Position numbers and translations under genes: made by a program. From NCBI GenBank assembly GCA_946894095.1, contig OX335659.1:7261501-7325500 (forward strand): DNA of 64,000 bases, read 5' to 3'. Positions 10,450 to 22,939 of the stretch are shown here, one piece after another (the first letter of the stretch is position 1; each line of letters starts with the position of its first letter). Under the pieces are notes generated by a model, which was given only the letters and a program-made list of their open reading frames with translations, was not told the DNA's origin and did no database searches. The DNA comes from Incurvaria masculella. Taxonomy: Eukaryota > Arthropoda > Insecta > Lepidoptera > Incurvariidae.

Positions 10450-10974
10450 ACAAGCAATCGTTTCAACTCCTTTTCCCCCCTAGTCTATGGTGTTGCCTTC
10501 ATTAAATTTTAATTTTCCAGCTCTCAATTACAATTTTTAATCAGCAAGCGTTTTGCCATCTAAATTATTCATAACAAACTCGAATTACTATTTATAACCA
10601 AATACAAATTTGAATATTAAATTAACACACAAAATATTAATCAAATCAGGTATTTTAAAATTGCAACTTTCGTATTTACCCTCATCTCAGAGATCTTTTT
10701 TTAAACTTAGTTATCCGTCCCGTTCTGTTGCACGAGAGCGAGAGTGACGTAAATAGGAAAATCATGCATGCTAGAAAGGGCGCGCACTTGTCTGAAAGAA
10801 CACCATCCTCCGGTGAACTTGATACACACACACTCACACTACAAATGCAAGACTGACAGAGACCTATGGTGAAGTACTTCATAGGATATACGTGTGCTAG
10901 AGATACTGGTTTTTCCGATAGTTGTGTTGTTCAATGTTGGATATCACGACACCGCGCCGTGCGCCATACTCACT
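10450..10974. other. No gene seen
   Basis: AT-rich, no recognised repeat and no credible ORF. Confidence 0.5.
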
Positions 10975-11185
10975 ACACATAATAATAATAATAATAATAA
11001 AGCCGTTTTATTCCTTAATTTATGTAAATACTTGTTTGAAAATAAAAACTAGAAAAAACTAAACAAAAAATTAAGGACCCCTCTTCGGGTAAAGGCCTCC
11101 TCCATTGATTTTCATTCTCTTTTGTCTTTCGTTACATGTTTTGTCTCCCTTTTTTATTTTTATTTTATTCGTCGACCCATCTTTC
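10975..11185 (-). pseudogene. LINE 3' end remnant, (AAT)n-tailed
   Basis: The (AAT)n tail at 10979-11000 is followed, reading the minus strand, by a frame encoding TKDKRE-stop-KSMEEAFTRRG. This parallels AKDRNKWKTLEEAFTRKG in the remnant at 4240-4765. It is broken by a stop. Confidence 0.65.
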
Positions 11186-12020
11186 TTTAGGACGAATTTG
11201 TTGTTGTTCGGATACTGTAGAGATTAGTAGCAATTTTCAAGTTATTTTTATCTTTTTTTTTCATGTATCTCTTAACTTATATATATTTTTTAAAGAATTC
11301 CCACTCTGTCTGATAAACCTATGTAGCTTTGTATATTCTTTTTTTTATTATTTCGTTATTAGGAATCCGACGACGCCATGGTATTCTGGCGTTTTCCCTA
11401 TGTGGTTTATATATGTGGTTTTTGTCGTCGAATATGTTATTTCCGTATATATATATTATAACGTATTTTATATCTCCTAAAGTCTCTTTGTCTCATAATA
11501 CATTTTGTTTCATAATGTGATTCTTTACAGTGCGAGCGGAGCGTTGTATGTGTAAATCTATAATTGTTTGGTGGTTTGGAGGGTTGAGGTCGTTATCTCC
11601 CGCGGTGACCAGCCATGTTGGGAGACAGGGAGGGGATCGTTGCTGGCTGCTATTCTATATTATTGGTTGTCTCAAAGTATTCTATGTCCTTCACTACACA
11701 TATCAGCATAAAATAACTCCATTTGATAAAAAAATTATAGATTATTAGAAATTTGATAGAAGATATGTGATTCCATCTTTCTTCTTGGCTTTCCCGTAAT
11801 AGTTTTTACCTTTTTTCACCACACACGACGGCGGATTCTTTCCTTCTTACCATAGAGCAGCACCTATTACTAGCACCTATACATTCGGCAAACACGCGCG
11901 TACGCCGTGACGAGTGTATCGAAACTGATAGCTCAGGTACTCTAAATTGTTCGAATTAGAGTACCTGACTCGACACGCAGGGGAGAGCTCAGAACGCATC
12001 TAAATGTTTTTTTCTATATC
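11186..12020. other. No gene seen; one perfect hairpin
   Basis: T-rich on the plus strand to 11530, with low-complexity hydrophobic ORFs that I read as artefacts. A 13-bp perfect stem with a 10-base loop lies at 11933-11968 (TCAGGTACTCTAA and its complement). Confidence 0.5.
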
Positions 12021-12024
12021 GATG

Positions 12025-12212
12025 GAGCCGGTAGTCTAAGTTGTCACCTAAACTGGCGTTACGGCAAACCGATCGACTGGCGTTTCAAATGTATGGAGAA
12101 ATTGAAGAGCGCGCGCAGCGGGCGTTAAGCGAACTAACATTTGCGAGTCCGAGCTTGATTTGACAGCTTACTCAACGTTGCCGTAACGTGCTGTAACCGA
12201 GGCTGTAACTCG
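12025..12212. mobile_element. MITE-D half copy
   Basis: It begins GGTAGTCTAAGTTGTCACCT, runs through CCGATCGACTGGCGTTT and CAAATGTATGGAGAAATTGA, and stops near the element centre (GTTGCCGTAACG). The other half is missing. Confidence 0.75.
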
Positions 12213-12757
12213 TCACACGCCTGCACCGCCTGTTAGGGGGCGAACATTGACGTACCTATGTCGATGGGGGCGAAGCAATGCAAAATGGCGCCGACGCCAA
12301 ACACCACAGTCGACCACATAAGCGGCTACATCATCCCCCGTGCCTCATTATAAAAGTTGTGCTGCTCTGGCTTTAACATGTATGTTATCAAATATGTTAT
12401 TGTCCGGTTTTTAAGGCAACATTTCTCGGCTTAATATTGCCTGGCAACCCTACAAACAGCCCAAACATCGCTCCTGCGCGCGAATGTGCTTTATGAGTTC
12501 TATATGTATGGTCGTTATACAAGTCGAATGTCAAAACATATCATGAACGAAATGTGATTAAAGTACATTTCGTTGCACACCAACGTCACAGCGACAGCAA
12601 AGCTGTTGTGCTTTCGTATAAGAGCTGTACATGAAGTGACACATGCATGATTGAGAACTTTTGACGGCTTTCGCGATTTAAAGGCTTATCTATCGATTTA
12701 ATATTTCAAAGAAATAGTATAAACACTTATGATACTTTTGAGGTTACCGCGGTCGTC

Positions 12758-12832
12758 ATGTTTGAAAAATGTTACGGCTTTCTCTCGAATATCTCTACCT
12801 ACCGCGTGAAAAGCCGTAACATTTTTCAAACA
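12758..12832. repeat. Strong hairpin, ~22-bp stem
   Basis: TTTGAAAAATGTTACGGCTTT pairs with AAAGCCGTAACATTTTTCAAA across a loop of about 30 bases. No ORF. It may be a very short foldback element. Confidence 0.75.
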
Positions 12833-13364
12833 AGTATAAACACTCTCTCTGCCCACACTACCGAATATTATCTGAGTAACATAATTATGAGTGCCCCCAC
12901 AATATTGACGAATGGATGTCGAAGTCGACTGGATCGTCACCGACAGCTTCGGTGCGAAGTGGAGGCGCGCAATTAATAAGGCGTCGGAGGAGCTTTCGAA
13001 ACCGGTCGCCGCCGCGCGAGCCTTTTGCGATATTCGGCCTTCGCGCATTCCTGAAGGTTTCACTCGCTGACGGCATCGCCCGGGTGCTCTGGTGCTCTCG
13101 CAGGGTGCTCAGAGTAGACGGATGGTTGGTGGATGGTGGATGAGTTCTTTTGGGTGGCGAATGTAGTGGGTTTCGTCACTTGAGAATTACCCATGTTCCC
13201 CATGGATGGTGGTTCGGATTCTACATACACTGAAGTCAGGTCTGAGTGTGGGCCTCTTTTCTTACTTTGGACTTGGTTTAGCCATCCATGTCCAGTTACA
13301 TAAAAAAAGTTAGGTTCCCTTGGAAATTTACTCATAACTGAGAGGCACCCAGCGTGGATTCTAT

Positions 13365-13658
13365 AAAAACCGGCCAAGTGCGAATCGGACTCGCACACGA
13401 AGGGTTCCGTACCATCGTACAAGATTTAACACAAAAAAACAGGTTTTTTATATGGGGGCCCGCTTTAATTTTTATTGTTTTTACCTTTTACCCATTTGTT
13501 GTTATAGCGGCAAAATAAATTCACACTCTTTGAAAATTTCAGCTGCCTACCTATTAAGTACGGTTCATGAGATACCACCCTGTGACAGAAGGAGGGACGG
13601 GCGGACAGCGGAGGCTTAGTAATAGGGTTCCGTTTTCACCCTTTGGGTACGGAACCCT
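13365..13658 (+). mobile_element. Rep-A copy 1
   Basis: It starts AAAACCGGCCAAGTGCGAATC and ends GGGTACGGAACCCT. The interior has TTGTTGTTATAGCGGC and GGACGGGCGGACAGCGGAGG. Rep-A is a 210-355 bp dispersed family with no ORF. Confidence 0.9.
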
Positions 13659-14059
13659 GAAAGGTAGCAACGCATCAAATCAGTTCCGCCTCTCACCTAT
13701 CGGATGCGATACGAGCTGGAGTGGAGTCACGGCGAGAGTCACGGCAGATTGCGCGCGCTTTTCGGACGTTCCTATGTGAAGTGGATTATCTTTGTGAGTG
13801 AGTTTGCGCAGAGGGGACGCGATATCGCGCGTTGGCGTCTAGATAAGCCACGGGCAAAGAATATTATAATAAATACTGGCACGGGAACACTGTGCGTAAC
13901 ACTACGAAAATGAATGACATTCGGGCAGTTGCATGGCAGAGCAAAGACTGAAGACAGGTTTTTTAATTTTAATATTATTGTAGAATTAATAACTAGTGGC
14001 TCTCTGAGCTGTAGACCTCGCGAGTCTCTCTTTTTGAACATTTGACTTTTTTCAAAAAC

Positions 14060-14245
14060 TGGCTCGACTAAATAAATCTATATAATTTACCAAGCCTGCT
14101 CACAAAATTTCACGAGAATCGGTGGAGAAATGCAACCTGTAGAGGAGAACAGCCGGACATATGAAATAATTGTAGCCCAATCTGAAACGGAGACGCTACG
14201 CTCAAAGCTTAGCTCTTCGCTCAGTCAATAATTAAATTTATGTTT
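14060..14245 (+). repeat. Probable 3' fragment of a dispersed retroelement
   Basis: CAAAATTTCACGAGAATCGG followed by GGAGACGCTACGCTCAAAGC looks like a lepidopteran repeat end I have some memory of. There is no second copy in this window, so the call rests on recollection. Confidence 0.3.
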
Positions 14246-14869
14246 TTTTAAGTTATTAATATTCCAATCTGAATAGTATTCGCTGTAGAATAGATAATCA
14301 AGGTGCGACGTAATAATGACGTATTAACGATCTTACCTGAAGTGAAGTTCGATCATCATTTTATGAAAGCCTTGTCCGAAAACATCAGTTTATACACGAT
14401 AGATAGCTCCATGCTAGCTTCACACGTAATAATGACGTATTATTACTATTTGCTGCAGCTAGCTGGCAACACTTAGCCGGGGCGCCACTTGCTAGTGTTG
14501 CATTAATTCCGCATGCCTGCCAATTGAGCGACTCCATTTGCATGATATTTAACCATGTTATTACCAATTAGGGGCTAATAAGCATCGTCTGGCAGCCACT
14601 CTGAAGGAGGCTAACTTTGTTGCAAAATTAATATCAGACGTGTATGTTGCACCGCAGGCACTTATCGTGGTAGCTCGTTTCTAACGATACAACTTTGTAT
14701 GAAAACTCGCGTAGGTACAGCAGAAGGCAGTCCAAAGTGTAAGCCAAGATTGAAAGACAAGATGATAAATCAAAACAAGCGTTATGCAGTTCCGAAGAGC
14801 ATCCTCTACGGTAAAGACATTGCATTGTACAATGAGGAATCCTTCAGTCCTCATTTAGCTTAGTCCGTG

Positions 14870-15235
14870 AAAGAGGCAACTGGAGCAGGCTTGAGCCGCA
14901 AATGGGCCGCACGCAGAATCCAGTCGCGCTCCGCGGCGGTTGCGGCGGCGGCCGCGGCGGAGGCGCTGCGGTGCGGTGTGCGGCACGCTCGGAGCTGTGC
15001 CGGACGCGCTAACGGTGGCGCGCATTCCGTCGCATCGCAGACGGATCGTCGCCCGGCACGAAGGAGATCGGGTGTCAACTCTCCGCCGATCGTCTAGGGT
15101 TGATCCCTGCGGGGTCTACTCATGTTCTCAGAGGATTCACACGGGTATATCGAGTCCTGCCCCCGCCAAGCGCCAGGGACTGCCCAGAAACCAATTCTGC
15201 GCAGCCTCTGGCGCTCAAAGGGGGTAAAGCGATTA
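14870..15235. promoter_or_regulatory. CpG-rich patch with a GC-rich hairpin
   Basis: GCGGCGGTTGCGGCGGCGGC-type sequence at 14930-15010, followed by a 20-bp imperfect stem around 15171-15215 (GCGCCAGGGACTGCCCAGAA against GCGCCAGAGGCTGCGCAGAA in reverse, 17 of 20). Possible promoter, 5' exon or structured RNA; no gene can be assigned. Confidence 0.3.
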
Positions 15236-15531
15236 TTCCACCAGAACTTAATATTAAATGCGTACTCATGTTTGTTTGATTTGCAGTTGATTTCTTCAAT
15301 TAATAAAAACGGCAATACACTGTATTCAGACACCATTGTGGTCGTACGTTCGGGGTAGTGAACGGTAAAACTTCCGATCCTTACTAGGGAACATTTTGGT
15401 TCTAACAAAAAAAAAAACATCCAAAAGAAAGCCCACATGGCTTTGAACAAGGTCAAAACAAATATACGCCAAATTACTAACCCACTTTTCGAAGACAGTT
15501 ATTCGAAAAATCTGGCTACCCTATTTCTTTT

Positions 15532-15812
15532 TAGGGTTCCGTACACAAAGGCTGAAAACGGAACCCTATTACTAAGCCTCCGCTGTCCGTCCGTCCGTCC
15601 GTCCGTCCGTCCGTCCGTCCGTCCGTCACAGGGCTATATCTCAGTAACCGTAACAGGTAGACAGCTGAAATTTTCACAGATGTGTGTTTATTTGGCCGCT
15701 ATAACAACAATTAGGTAAGATTAAAAAATAATTAAAATTAAACGTGATTTTTTTGTTTTATTTTTTACGATGGTACGGAACCCTTCGTGTGCGAGTCCGA
15801 CTCGCACTTGTT
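15532..15812 (-). mobile_element. Rep-A copy 2
   Basis: In reverse, the end AGGGTTCCGTACACAAAGGC and the start GCGAGTCCGACTCGCACTTG are present. The GTCC microsatellite has about 10 units. Confidence 0.9.
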
Positions 15813-16261
15813 TCATGTTACTTTGATTATGCTTTCATGAATAGGAAAGAGGTTCTTAATTGTTTATTTGTCCTTCAGTAGTTTTAAGGTTAATTTCCTA
15901 TGCTAGAGTACCCTGTGTTACAGGAAGCAGGAGGAGTTAATATACTTACATATAGAAGAGTAGAAGTACTTAACAATTAAAGAGAACAGCGATATTAGAG
16001 ATAGATTGTATAGGCACGGTTTTAGTGGAGCCAAGAGCTTCGTGTAATGGCCGCCTCGGCAGCCATAGTTAGCGATTATTGACGCCCATTAGCCGGGCCA
16101 ATTAGAAAGCCGCCACTCGAAGAACGTCAACTGGCAGCAAGTGAACTTTCCCCTTTGCATGAGATCGGTCAGGGATGCAACCTACAGATATTCCAGCACT
16201 CGCACCAAACATTGGTTCTGTTCGAGCTGGACGCTCCGTGCTGTACCGAACGGTATGTATA

Positions 16262-16545
16262 GTTCGAGTTCTCACCTAAATCGGCGTTTCGAAGTTACGT
16301 TAAAACGCCAGACCCATACGGCCTTTAATTCTTCCACCGGTCAAAAACTAACTCGGATCACCGATTTGTTTGAAAAAGCGGAGTCGGCGCAAGCGACAAC
16401 GTCAACGTATTTACGGTAAAAATGGGTAAGCTATCAAATGAAACTCGGACTCGCAAATGTTATTCCCGTGCGTTCTGCAATTTTCCATATTTGCAAAAAA
16501 CGCTAGTCGATCGGTTCGCCATTTTAGGTGAGAAATCGGGCGGAA
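16262..16545. mobile_element. MITE-D copy, diverged
   Basis: TTCTCACCTAAATCGGCGTTT opens it and CGCCATTTTAGGTGAGAA closes it. The interior keeps GCTATCAAATGAAACTCGGAC and CTAGTCGATCGGTT. Confidence 0.75.
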
Positions 16546-16549
16546 GGCT

Positions 16550-18400
16550 TTGATAAGAACAAAGGGAAATTGGAATGCCGTTTTGGCTAACAGATGACAG
16601 TTCTGTAAAATAATACCTATTATCTGGTTCTGTGTTCTGAGTTTAGGCGTTTTCGCTTACCCATATGACAAGCTCTCTCGCCAATATTTTTTCATCAATG
16701 TGCATGCTCGTATTTTTCGAGATGCTAAAACTGTTTATACAAGTAATTTAACAAAAAAAAAACTCAAGACGCGTCCTTTTACAAAGCCACCAACTTTGTC
16801 TTATTATTTCCAAGAGTCTCGTGTTCCGCGCCAAGTTTCTCCACAACGATTCTGTCACGACGTTGTCAGCAGGTGAGCGCAAACGAACGACCCAGGTGTC
16901 ACATGACACGGCTATTCTCATCCTCATCCGTGTTGCGAAACTCCGTATCCGTAGCTCCATCACTCTTGAGAACGATACCGTTTGGTAAACAAAAACTGAG
17001 ACTAGCTTCTCCTTTCAGCATGTTACTTGTAACAGAGATGAGGATTTCTCACTGTGCAACTGTGGTTGGGAGTAAAACAGTGCGAAAGTTGGAGACTTAC
17101 CTAATACTTGGGTACAACGGATAAAGGCTCCTGGTGAGGAGCCTTTTTTCGCTCGCGGAATTTGTTGATGCGAAAGGTTTGTATAATGTTTGATATGAAT
17201 GCATAATATATATATTTAAAGTTATTTATGATTTAACATCGATTATCCGAATAAAGTAAGTTGAGTTACAATGTCTTTGTCCAGTGTTTCTTATATTTGG
17301 CTCAATGCCTTGGCACTTACAGTTCATTTATTTGATAGAAGTTTCTACATATCACAATTACTTAGTTTAATTTACAATTTAAAAAGAAGTATCAGTAGGT
17401 AGGTATGATATATAAAAAAACAGGTACACAATTACTAAGTTGGACAAGTTTAACCCTGATAGGCTTAACCTAAGTTGAGAAGGGAACCTACAGGTTTTGC
17501 CTACCGTGATGTGCCCTGCGTTAATAATGTAGGTTACATCTCGAGAGATAAAGATAAATGCGACATAGGTCAGCAACAACTGTTCGATGGTTAATCTTGT
17601 GCGTTAATAAACTGTTTCTCTTTTTCGTTAACAACTCGATATTTGTTATTTACACAATGTGTGCCGTTAATGTCAATAAGTCGCTTTCGCGTTGTCAATG
17701 GTTGGTTCGTTCATTGTTTGAAGCCACCTGTCACTATCTCGTTTACCAGCTATGTTTACTTCTCGCATTCCTCCGGCGATAGTAAAACTATTTGAAATAC
17801 CGAGAAAAATGTGACATTCGTGTCATAAGTAATCCATGCTCTTGTAATGTGCTTGTTTTCTACTTTCAAGTAGAAAGTACCTGAAGGTTTGGCGAGCTTT
17901 ATATTTGGCTCTTATTTCATGATTACGACACACCGTTTTCTAGTTAAGTTGAGGTCAAAAAGGTGCGACATCTACATTGAAGCAGATGCGGAAATTAACA
18001 AAAAATCATGGTCTAGACATTCATCTCGAGCATTCGAATCTGCGGCCGTTTATTCGACGATAGTACCATGGGGTAATGGTTCATCCAAAAGCCCAGCGGT
18101 AGAGCAGTTGACATGTCGCCATATAAGACTAGAAAATCAATGCGCCATGTCCAAAGGTCGCCCAATATTTCAGACGAATGTCCATACCAAATTATTTCTG
18201 AAATTTTAATTTGAGCTGCCTTTGCGTCGCATCCCCAAATGTTGCCACCCGAATTATTGAATGCTATATTTAACCGTTGACGTATAAAGTGAATGGCCCA
18301 TGACGTTTCGGGTTAATCCCGCTGATGTCCAAGCCACGGCGCGTAACCGCACGAATATCGTTCGCATTATTCACTGAGGTGTATCACGTCGTTGCAGCCT
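16550..18400. other. No gene seen
   Basis: AT-rich, without a recognised element. A terminator-shaped hairpin lies at 17124-17147. The 106-codon ORF near 17889-18209 has no family resemblance. Confidence 0.45.
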
Positions 18401-18401
18401 G

Positions 18402-18758
18402 AGACCCTAGTCCTAGCTGTCACCTAAATTGGCGTTTACGGAAAACCGATCGACTGGCGTTTTCAAATGTATGGAGAAATTGAAGAGCGCGCGCAGTGGG
18501 CGTTTAGCGAACTAACATTTGCGTGTCCGAGTTTGATTTGACAGCTTACTCACTGTTGCCGTAAATATAATACGTCGACGTTGCCGTTTACGCCGACTTC
18601 GCGTTTTCATACAAATCGGAAGTCCGAGTTTGACTTTGGCAGCTTGAAGAAGTAAAACCACAGAATATCTAGTAAAAACTTTTATGGAGTTTGACGTTTT
18701 TACGTAACTTCGAAGTTCCGTAAACGCCAATTTAGGTGACAACTGGGACTAGGAGCTC
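18402..18758. mobile_element. MITE-D, full length (~357 bp)
   Basis: The ends are inverted copies: AGCTGTCACCTAAATTGGCG at 18415 and CGCCAATTTAGGTGACAACT at 18726, extending into CCTAGTCC/GGGACTAGG. It carries many short inverted segments and no transposase. Confidence 0.85.
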
Positions 18759-19336
18759 TGAACCATAACCCGAAACGCAAAAGTTGCTATAATGCACTCG
18801 TTAGCACTCAAAATTGTTTACATTGTATTATATTGATGGGTATTCCAGTATTATAGTCCCTCCACTATGTCATACATTTTGAAACCTAGATCTTAACTTA
18901 TGACTGATGAAAACATTCCAAAATTAAAATTAGATTTTAGTTTCAAACTTTGTTTTTCAATCGAACACCCTATTTCGGACTAAATATTTGACACGACTGT
19001 CAAACCTTTTTCCTTCATCAAGGGCATTACGTTCTATATCTTTAATAATAACATCGCCCTGATTATGAATCATGGCACAAAATTAGGATAGCGAGTACAC
19101 TCTTTATTGGGTCAACACATTCTCTAGTTCAAACAGCGGGCGGTGCGGCGGAGGCGCTGTGTGCTGAGTGATAAACGTTCAGGCTAAAAGCTTTGGCCCT
19201 GAAACCGATAAAAATGGGATGCACCACACACCCGCGATTTTACTCAGGCGTTGGCTACATTTTAACTGACTTTAAAATTACAAATTTACCTTGCCGTGAT
19301 GCGCGGGAGTGTGACTGTGCCGGCGTAAAATGTGAT

Positions 19337-19640
19337 AAAAAAACCGGCCAAGTGCGAGTCGGACTCGCACACGAAGGGTTCCGTACCATCGTAGAAAAAA
19401 AAATCACGTTTTTGTATGGGAGCCCCCTTTAATTTTAATTATTTTTTAATCTTACCTATTTGTTGTTATAGCGGCAAAATAAATACACACTCTGTGAAAA
19501 TTTCAGCTGTCTACCTGTTACGGTTACTGAGATACAGCCCTGTGACAGACGGACAGACGGACAGACGGACGGACGGACGGACGGACAGCGGAGGCTTAGT
19601 AATAGGGTTCCGTTTTCACCCTTTGGGTACGGAACCCTAA
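19337..19640 (+). mobile_element. Rep-A copy 3
   Basis: Complete from AAACCGGCCAAGTGCGAGTC to TTTGGGTACGGAACCCTAA, with about 10 units of GACG/GGAC. Confidence 0.92.
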
Positions 19641-20255
19641 TAAGGGAGGAATTTGATCAATCCTCCACTAATCAGAAGTGGATATGTCGGATTCTCCACC
19701 GGTCAGAAAGCAGAGATTATGACATAAACACTTCTGATAGGCGTAGAATTAATCGAATTCACTTCTTTTTTTTACACTTTACTCGTGCAACGGACGTTCG
19801 AAGTTATAGCGGCCATCTTTAACAATAGTTGTCACACCTAACCGATTTCTCGATTACTTTTTCGCTACTAAAACAATATTTACATAGTAATAGAACAGTA
19901 GTTACATAACTACTCAGGCAGAAATAGTTTCTAGAGAACCCGATTGGAAATACAGATGGATCATGCCTGTACAAGAAAGATCTTATTTAGCGATAAATGC
20001 TTTCTACGATCAGTTGAAGGAACTGTGTTGTGGCAGAGAATAAGTATTGTTGTATAGTTTTTACTCTATTATCGACGAAAATTTTTCTTGTTTTGTGTTC
20101 GCGTTGGCGACAGTGTCAGATAGCATTTGATGTCACTTTTTCACTACGTTATGTTTGTGTCGCACAATTCGATTACATTGGGAGTCCCGTCTCTTACAAC
20201 GACACTGCGTTGTAATGGAAAATAATATATTATTTGCGGCGCGATATAGAAAAAA

Positions 20256-20558
20256 AACCGGCCAAGTGCGAGACGGACTCGCACACGAAGGGTTCCGTAC
20301 CATCGTACAAGAAATCACGTTTTTTGTATGGCGGCCCCCTTTAATTTTTACTATTTTTTATGTTACCTATTTGTTATTCTAACCGCAAAATAAATACACA
20401 ATCTGTGAAAAAATCAGCTACCTACCTATTACGGTTCATGAGATACAGCCCTGAGACAGACGGACGGAAGGACGGAAGGACGGACGGACGGACGGACGGA
20501 CGCACAGCGGAGGCTTGGTAATAGGGTTCCGTTGACACCCTTTGGGTACGGAACCCTA
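20256..20558 (+). mobile_element. Rep-A copy 4
   Basis: Complete from ACCGGCCAAGTGCGAGAC to GGGTACGGAACCCTA. It lies 600 bp from copy 3 in the same orientation. Confidence 0.92.
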
Positions 20559-20944
20559 AAAAGTGCAAACAGAATATCTTGTTTTGTCGCGTAACGAACC
20601 CCTTTTGATATGGTGGCTATATCTTCCCTTACACACATCCGAGTGCCTCTTATTGAAATGTGTAATATACGCGGGCTCGGAATGTGGAACAAACAAGTAT
20701 CGCGGTTCCGATCTGGATGCGAGGTTCTAAAAATACTCGTACTCACTGACATCATTTATACTCGCGCGATACCTAGTGCCTGCATACTCGTACATCCAGC
20801 TCAATGCCAGTATTGCAATTAATTATAGCAGCTGTATAAGAAGCAGTTTCTATCCGAATAGTCTATCAAAATATACGTGTACTTTAAAGTGTCGACAGTA
20901 TTGCTAAACGATCCAAAGCTTAGAAGTAATTGCTGCATCCGCTA

Positions 20945-21350
20945 TTCCATGAGTGGCTCGTAGCCTAGTGGCGCGAGGACTTGCCTAGCATACCAGAGGT
21001 CTGGGTAGCACCTCTTTCTTTCTCTTTCTGAGTTGGATATGTGCATTTCGTCACGAATGCGAGCTGCTCCATGGTTCGGAATCCATGTAAAACTGTAGGT
21101 CCCCTTCCCCTACTAAGGTGGTAGGGTTTAAGCCTGCCCGGGTTGGTAACATAGCATTGGATGAAAATATGGTCGAAGCGGCAATGAAAAATTGTCCGTG
21201 TTTGCCATCCAGTTCAATGCAGCCGTGCTCATAAAGGGAAAGTCCTGGCATGGCACCTAATTCCTTCGTGAATGTGGTGTATTGGGCTAATATCATAACG
21301 GTAGTTTTGTGGTATTTGTCATCCATGTCGGGTTGCATAAAAAAGTCGGA
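20945..21350 (+). mobile_element. SINE-B, full length with tRNA-like head
   Basis: The head GGCTCGTAGCCTAGTGGCG contains a good box A (TAGCCTAGTGG); box B is decayed (GGTCTGGGTAGCACC). The body follows with CCATGGTTCGGAATCCATG, GCCCGGGTTGGTAAC and GGCATGGCACCTAATTCC, ending in CGGGTTGCATAAAAAAG. Known: tRNA-headed, A-rich-tailed short elements are SINEs copied by LINE machinery. Confidence 0.85.
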
Positions 21351-22370
21351 CGTCTGAAATCGCACAGAATAAGTGATACTGATTGGCTCGAGAGCATTTT
21401 AGCTTTTAGTGGTGACATCGCGAACACTGATAAATAATAATGGATTTTTATGGAAACGTGAAGTGCTTTTTTATGCAAGGATTCACCATGCCTAAATGAG
21501 TTATCAAAACTGCGTCCAAATATCCTTTTTTTTTGCAAGGGTGGTATGTCTGATGCAAAATAATTTTACAATAATGTGAACAGAAAGTGAAGCTACATTA
21601 GTAAATTAGACTTCATAATTAGGCACAACTAAGTACGTTTAAAAATTCCATTAATTTATTGTTTGCATCGATAATTGTTTGGATGAAATAAGCATGAACA
21701 AAAAACTTTGTATTTGATATTTAGGTTGTTCTAACAGGAAAATAATAATTTGATTCAAGTGTTACATATGTATACCGACATGTAGGTAGCTACATAATGT
21801 TCTGTTTCATAACATAATTTTAAAAGATATTAATGCGCAAGAAATAAATAAAGAGAGAAATTACATGCATTTCTTGCACGTTACAATCTTTTAAAATTAT
21901 TTGACGTTTTATCAGGTATAGTTCATCCATCAAATTATTATTGACTGAAAAACTGAAAAAAATAATAAAATCTTGTTTTTTTTTAAGTTTTTACTTAGGG
22001 GCGTGATAAGAGCCGATTGCGTTCCGTTTCATAAGGACGTAAGTAAAACAACAATTTATCATATATAAAAATAACCACGTCGAATTTCGATAATCCAAAA
22101 AGGGAAATATGTAGATTGATGGTCTAGCTATAATTTGAAGTCGCTGATGCTTTTTGTTCAAGTTAGACACATGTTCATAATTTTTTGTAAAAAAAATTTA
22201 ACACAGAATATGAACGTCAGATATTTACCGTTATAGGTTTCAAATATAGCTAGAACATCAGTGCAACTTTATCTTTTTGAAATTCCAAAATAAGTAATAG
22301 TTATTTTTAAAGATATTAAATTATGTAACTGAATCCAATCAGGTGTAATCACTCCCTTAATACCTATTTT
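21351..22370. other. No gene seen
   Basis: AT-rich, no recognised element. Confidence 0.5.
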
Positions 22371-22371
22371 T

Positions 22372-22612
22372 TAGGGTTTCGTACCCAAAGGGTAAAAGCG
22401 GAACCCTATTACTAAGCCTCCGCTGTACGTCCGTCCGTCCGTGAACCGTTATAGGTAGGCAGCTGAAATTTTCACAGAGTGTGTATTTATTTTGCCGCTA
22501 TAACAACAAATAGGTGATAATAAAAAATTATAAAAATTAAAGGGGGCGTGATTTTTTTGGTGTGGATGGTACGGAACCCTTCATGTGCGAGTCCGACTCG
22601 CACTTGACCGGG
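22372..22612 (-). mobile_element. Rep-A copy 5
   Basis: AGGGTTTCGTACCCAAAGGG to GCGAGTCCGACTCGCACTTG in reverse. The microsatellite is short (three units) and the segment next to it (CACAGGGCTGTATCTCA in other copies) is deleted. Confidence 0.9.
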
Positions 22613-22669
22613 TATATTGTTTCTTTTCTCCCCGGTCTCAATACTGTCTCCCATACGACATGCGATCCG

Positions 22670-22805
22670 TGCGATGCGAGGCTGCTCGCGGGTGAGGTCG
22701 GTTCTGGGTCAAGGTCGCAGGTTCGCGCCCCGCCCCGCCCCGCCGCGCCGCGCCGCAGGCCACGTGTCGAGACGTGACCTCACCGACCTGACCCCACCCG
22801 CCTGC
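22670..22805. promoter_or_regulatory. GC-box-like CpG patch
   Basis: Repeated CCCCGCCCCGCC and GCCGCGCCGCG with an E-box CACGTG near 22761. No adjoining gene is visible. Confidence 0.25.
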
Positions 22806-22939
22806 ACTGTTGGCGTTATGTAATGGGCTCTGGCTGTTCTTGTAAAGTGACTGCTTTCAGAATAGAATATAAATTATTTATTGTACAACAATTCAACACA
22901 GAACATTCACAGGAAATCTAAGATTTGAAAATTTTAAGA

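Noticed and set aside
17124..17147. Rho-independent terminator (AAGGCTCC..GGAGCCTTTTTT), suggesting bacterial DNA
   Set aside because: The hairpin and T-run look right, but no bacterial gene, promoter or codon use surrounds it, and flanks are ordinary AT-rich host sequence; best read as chance.
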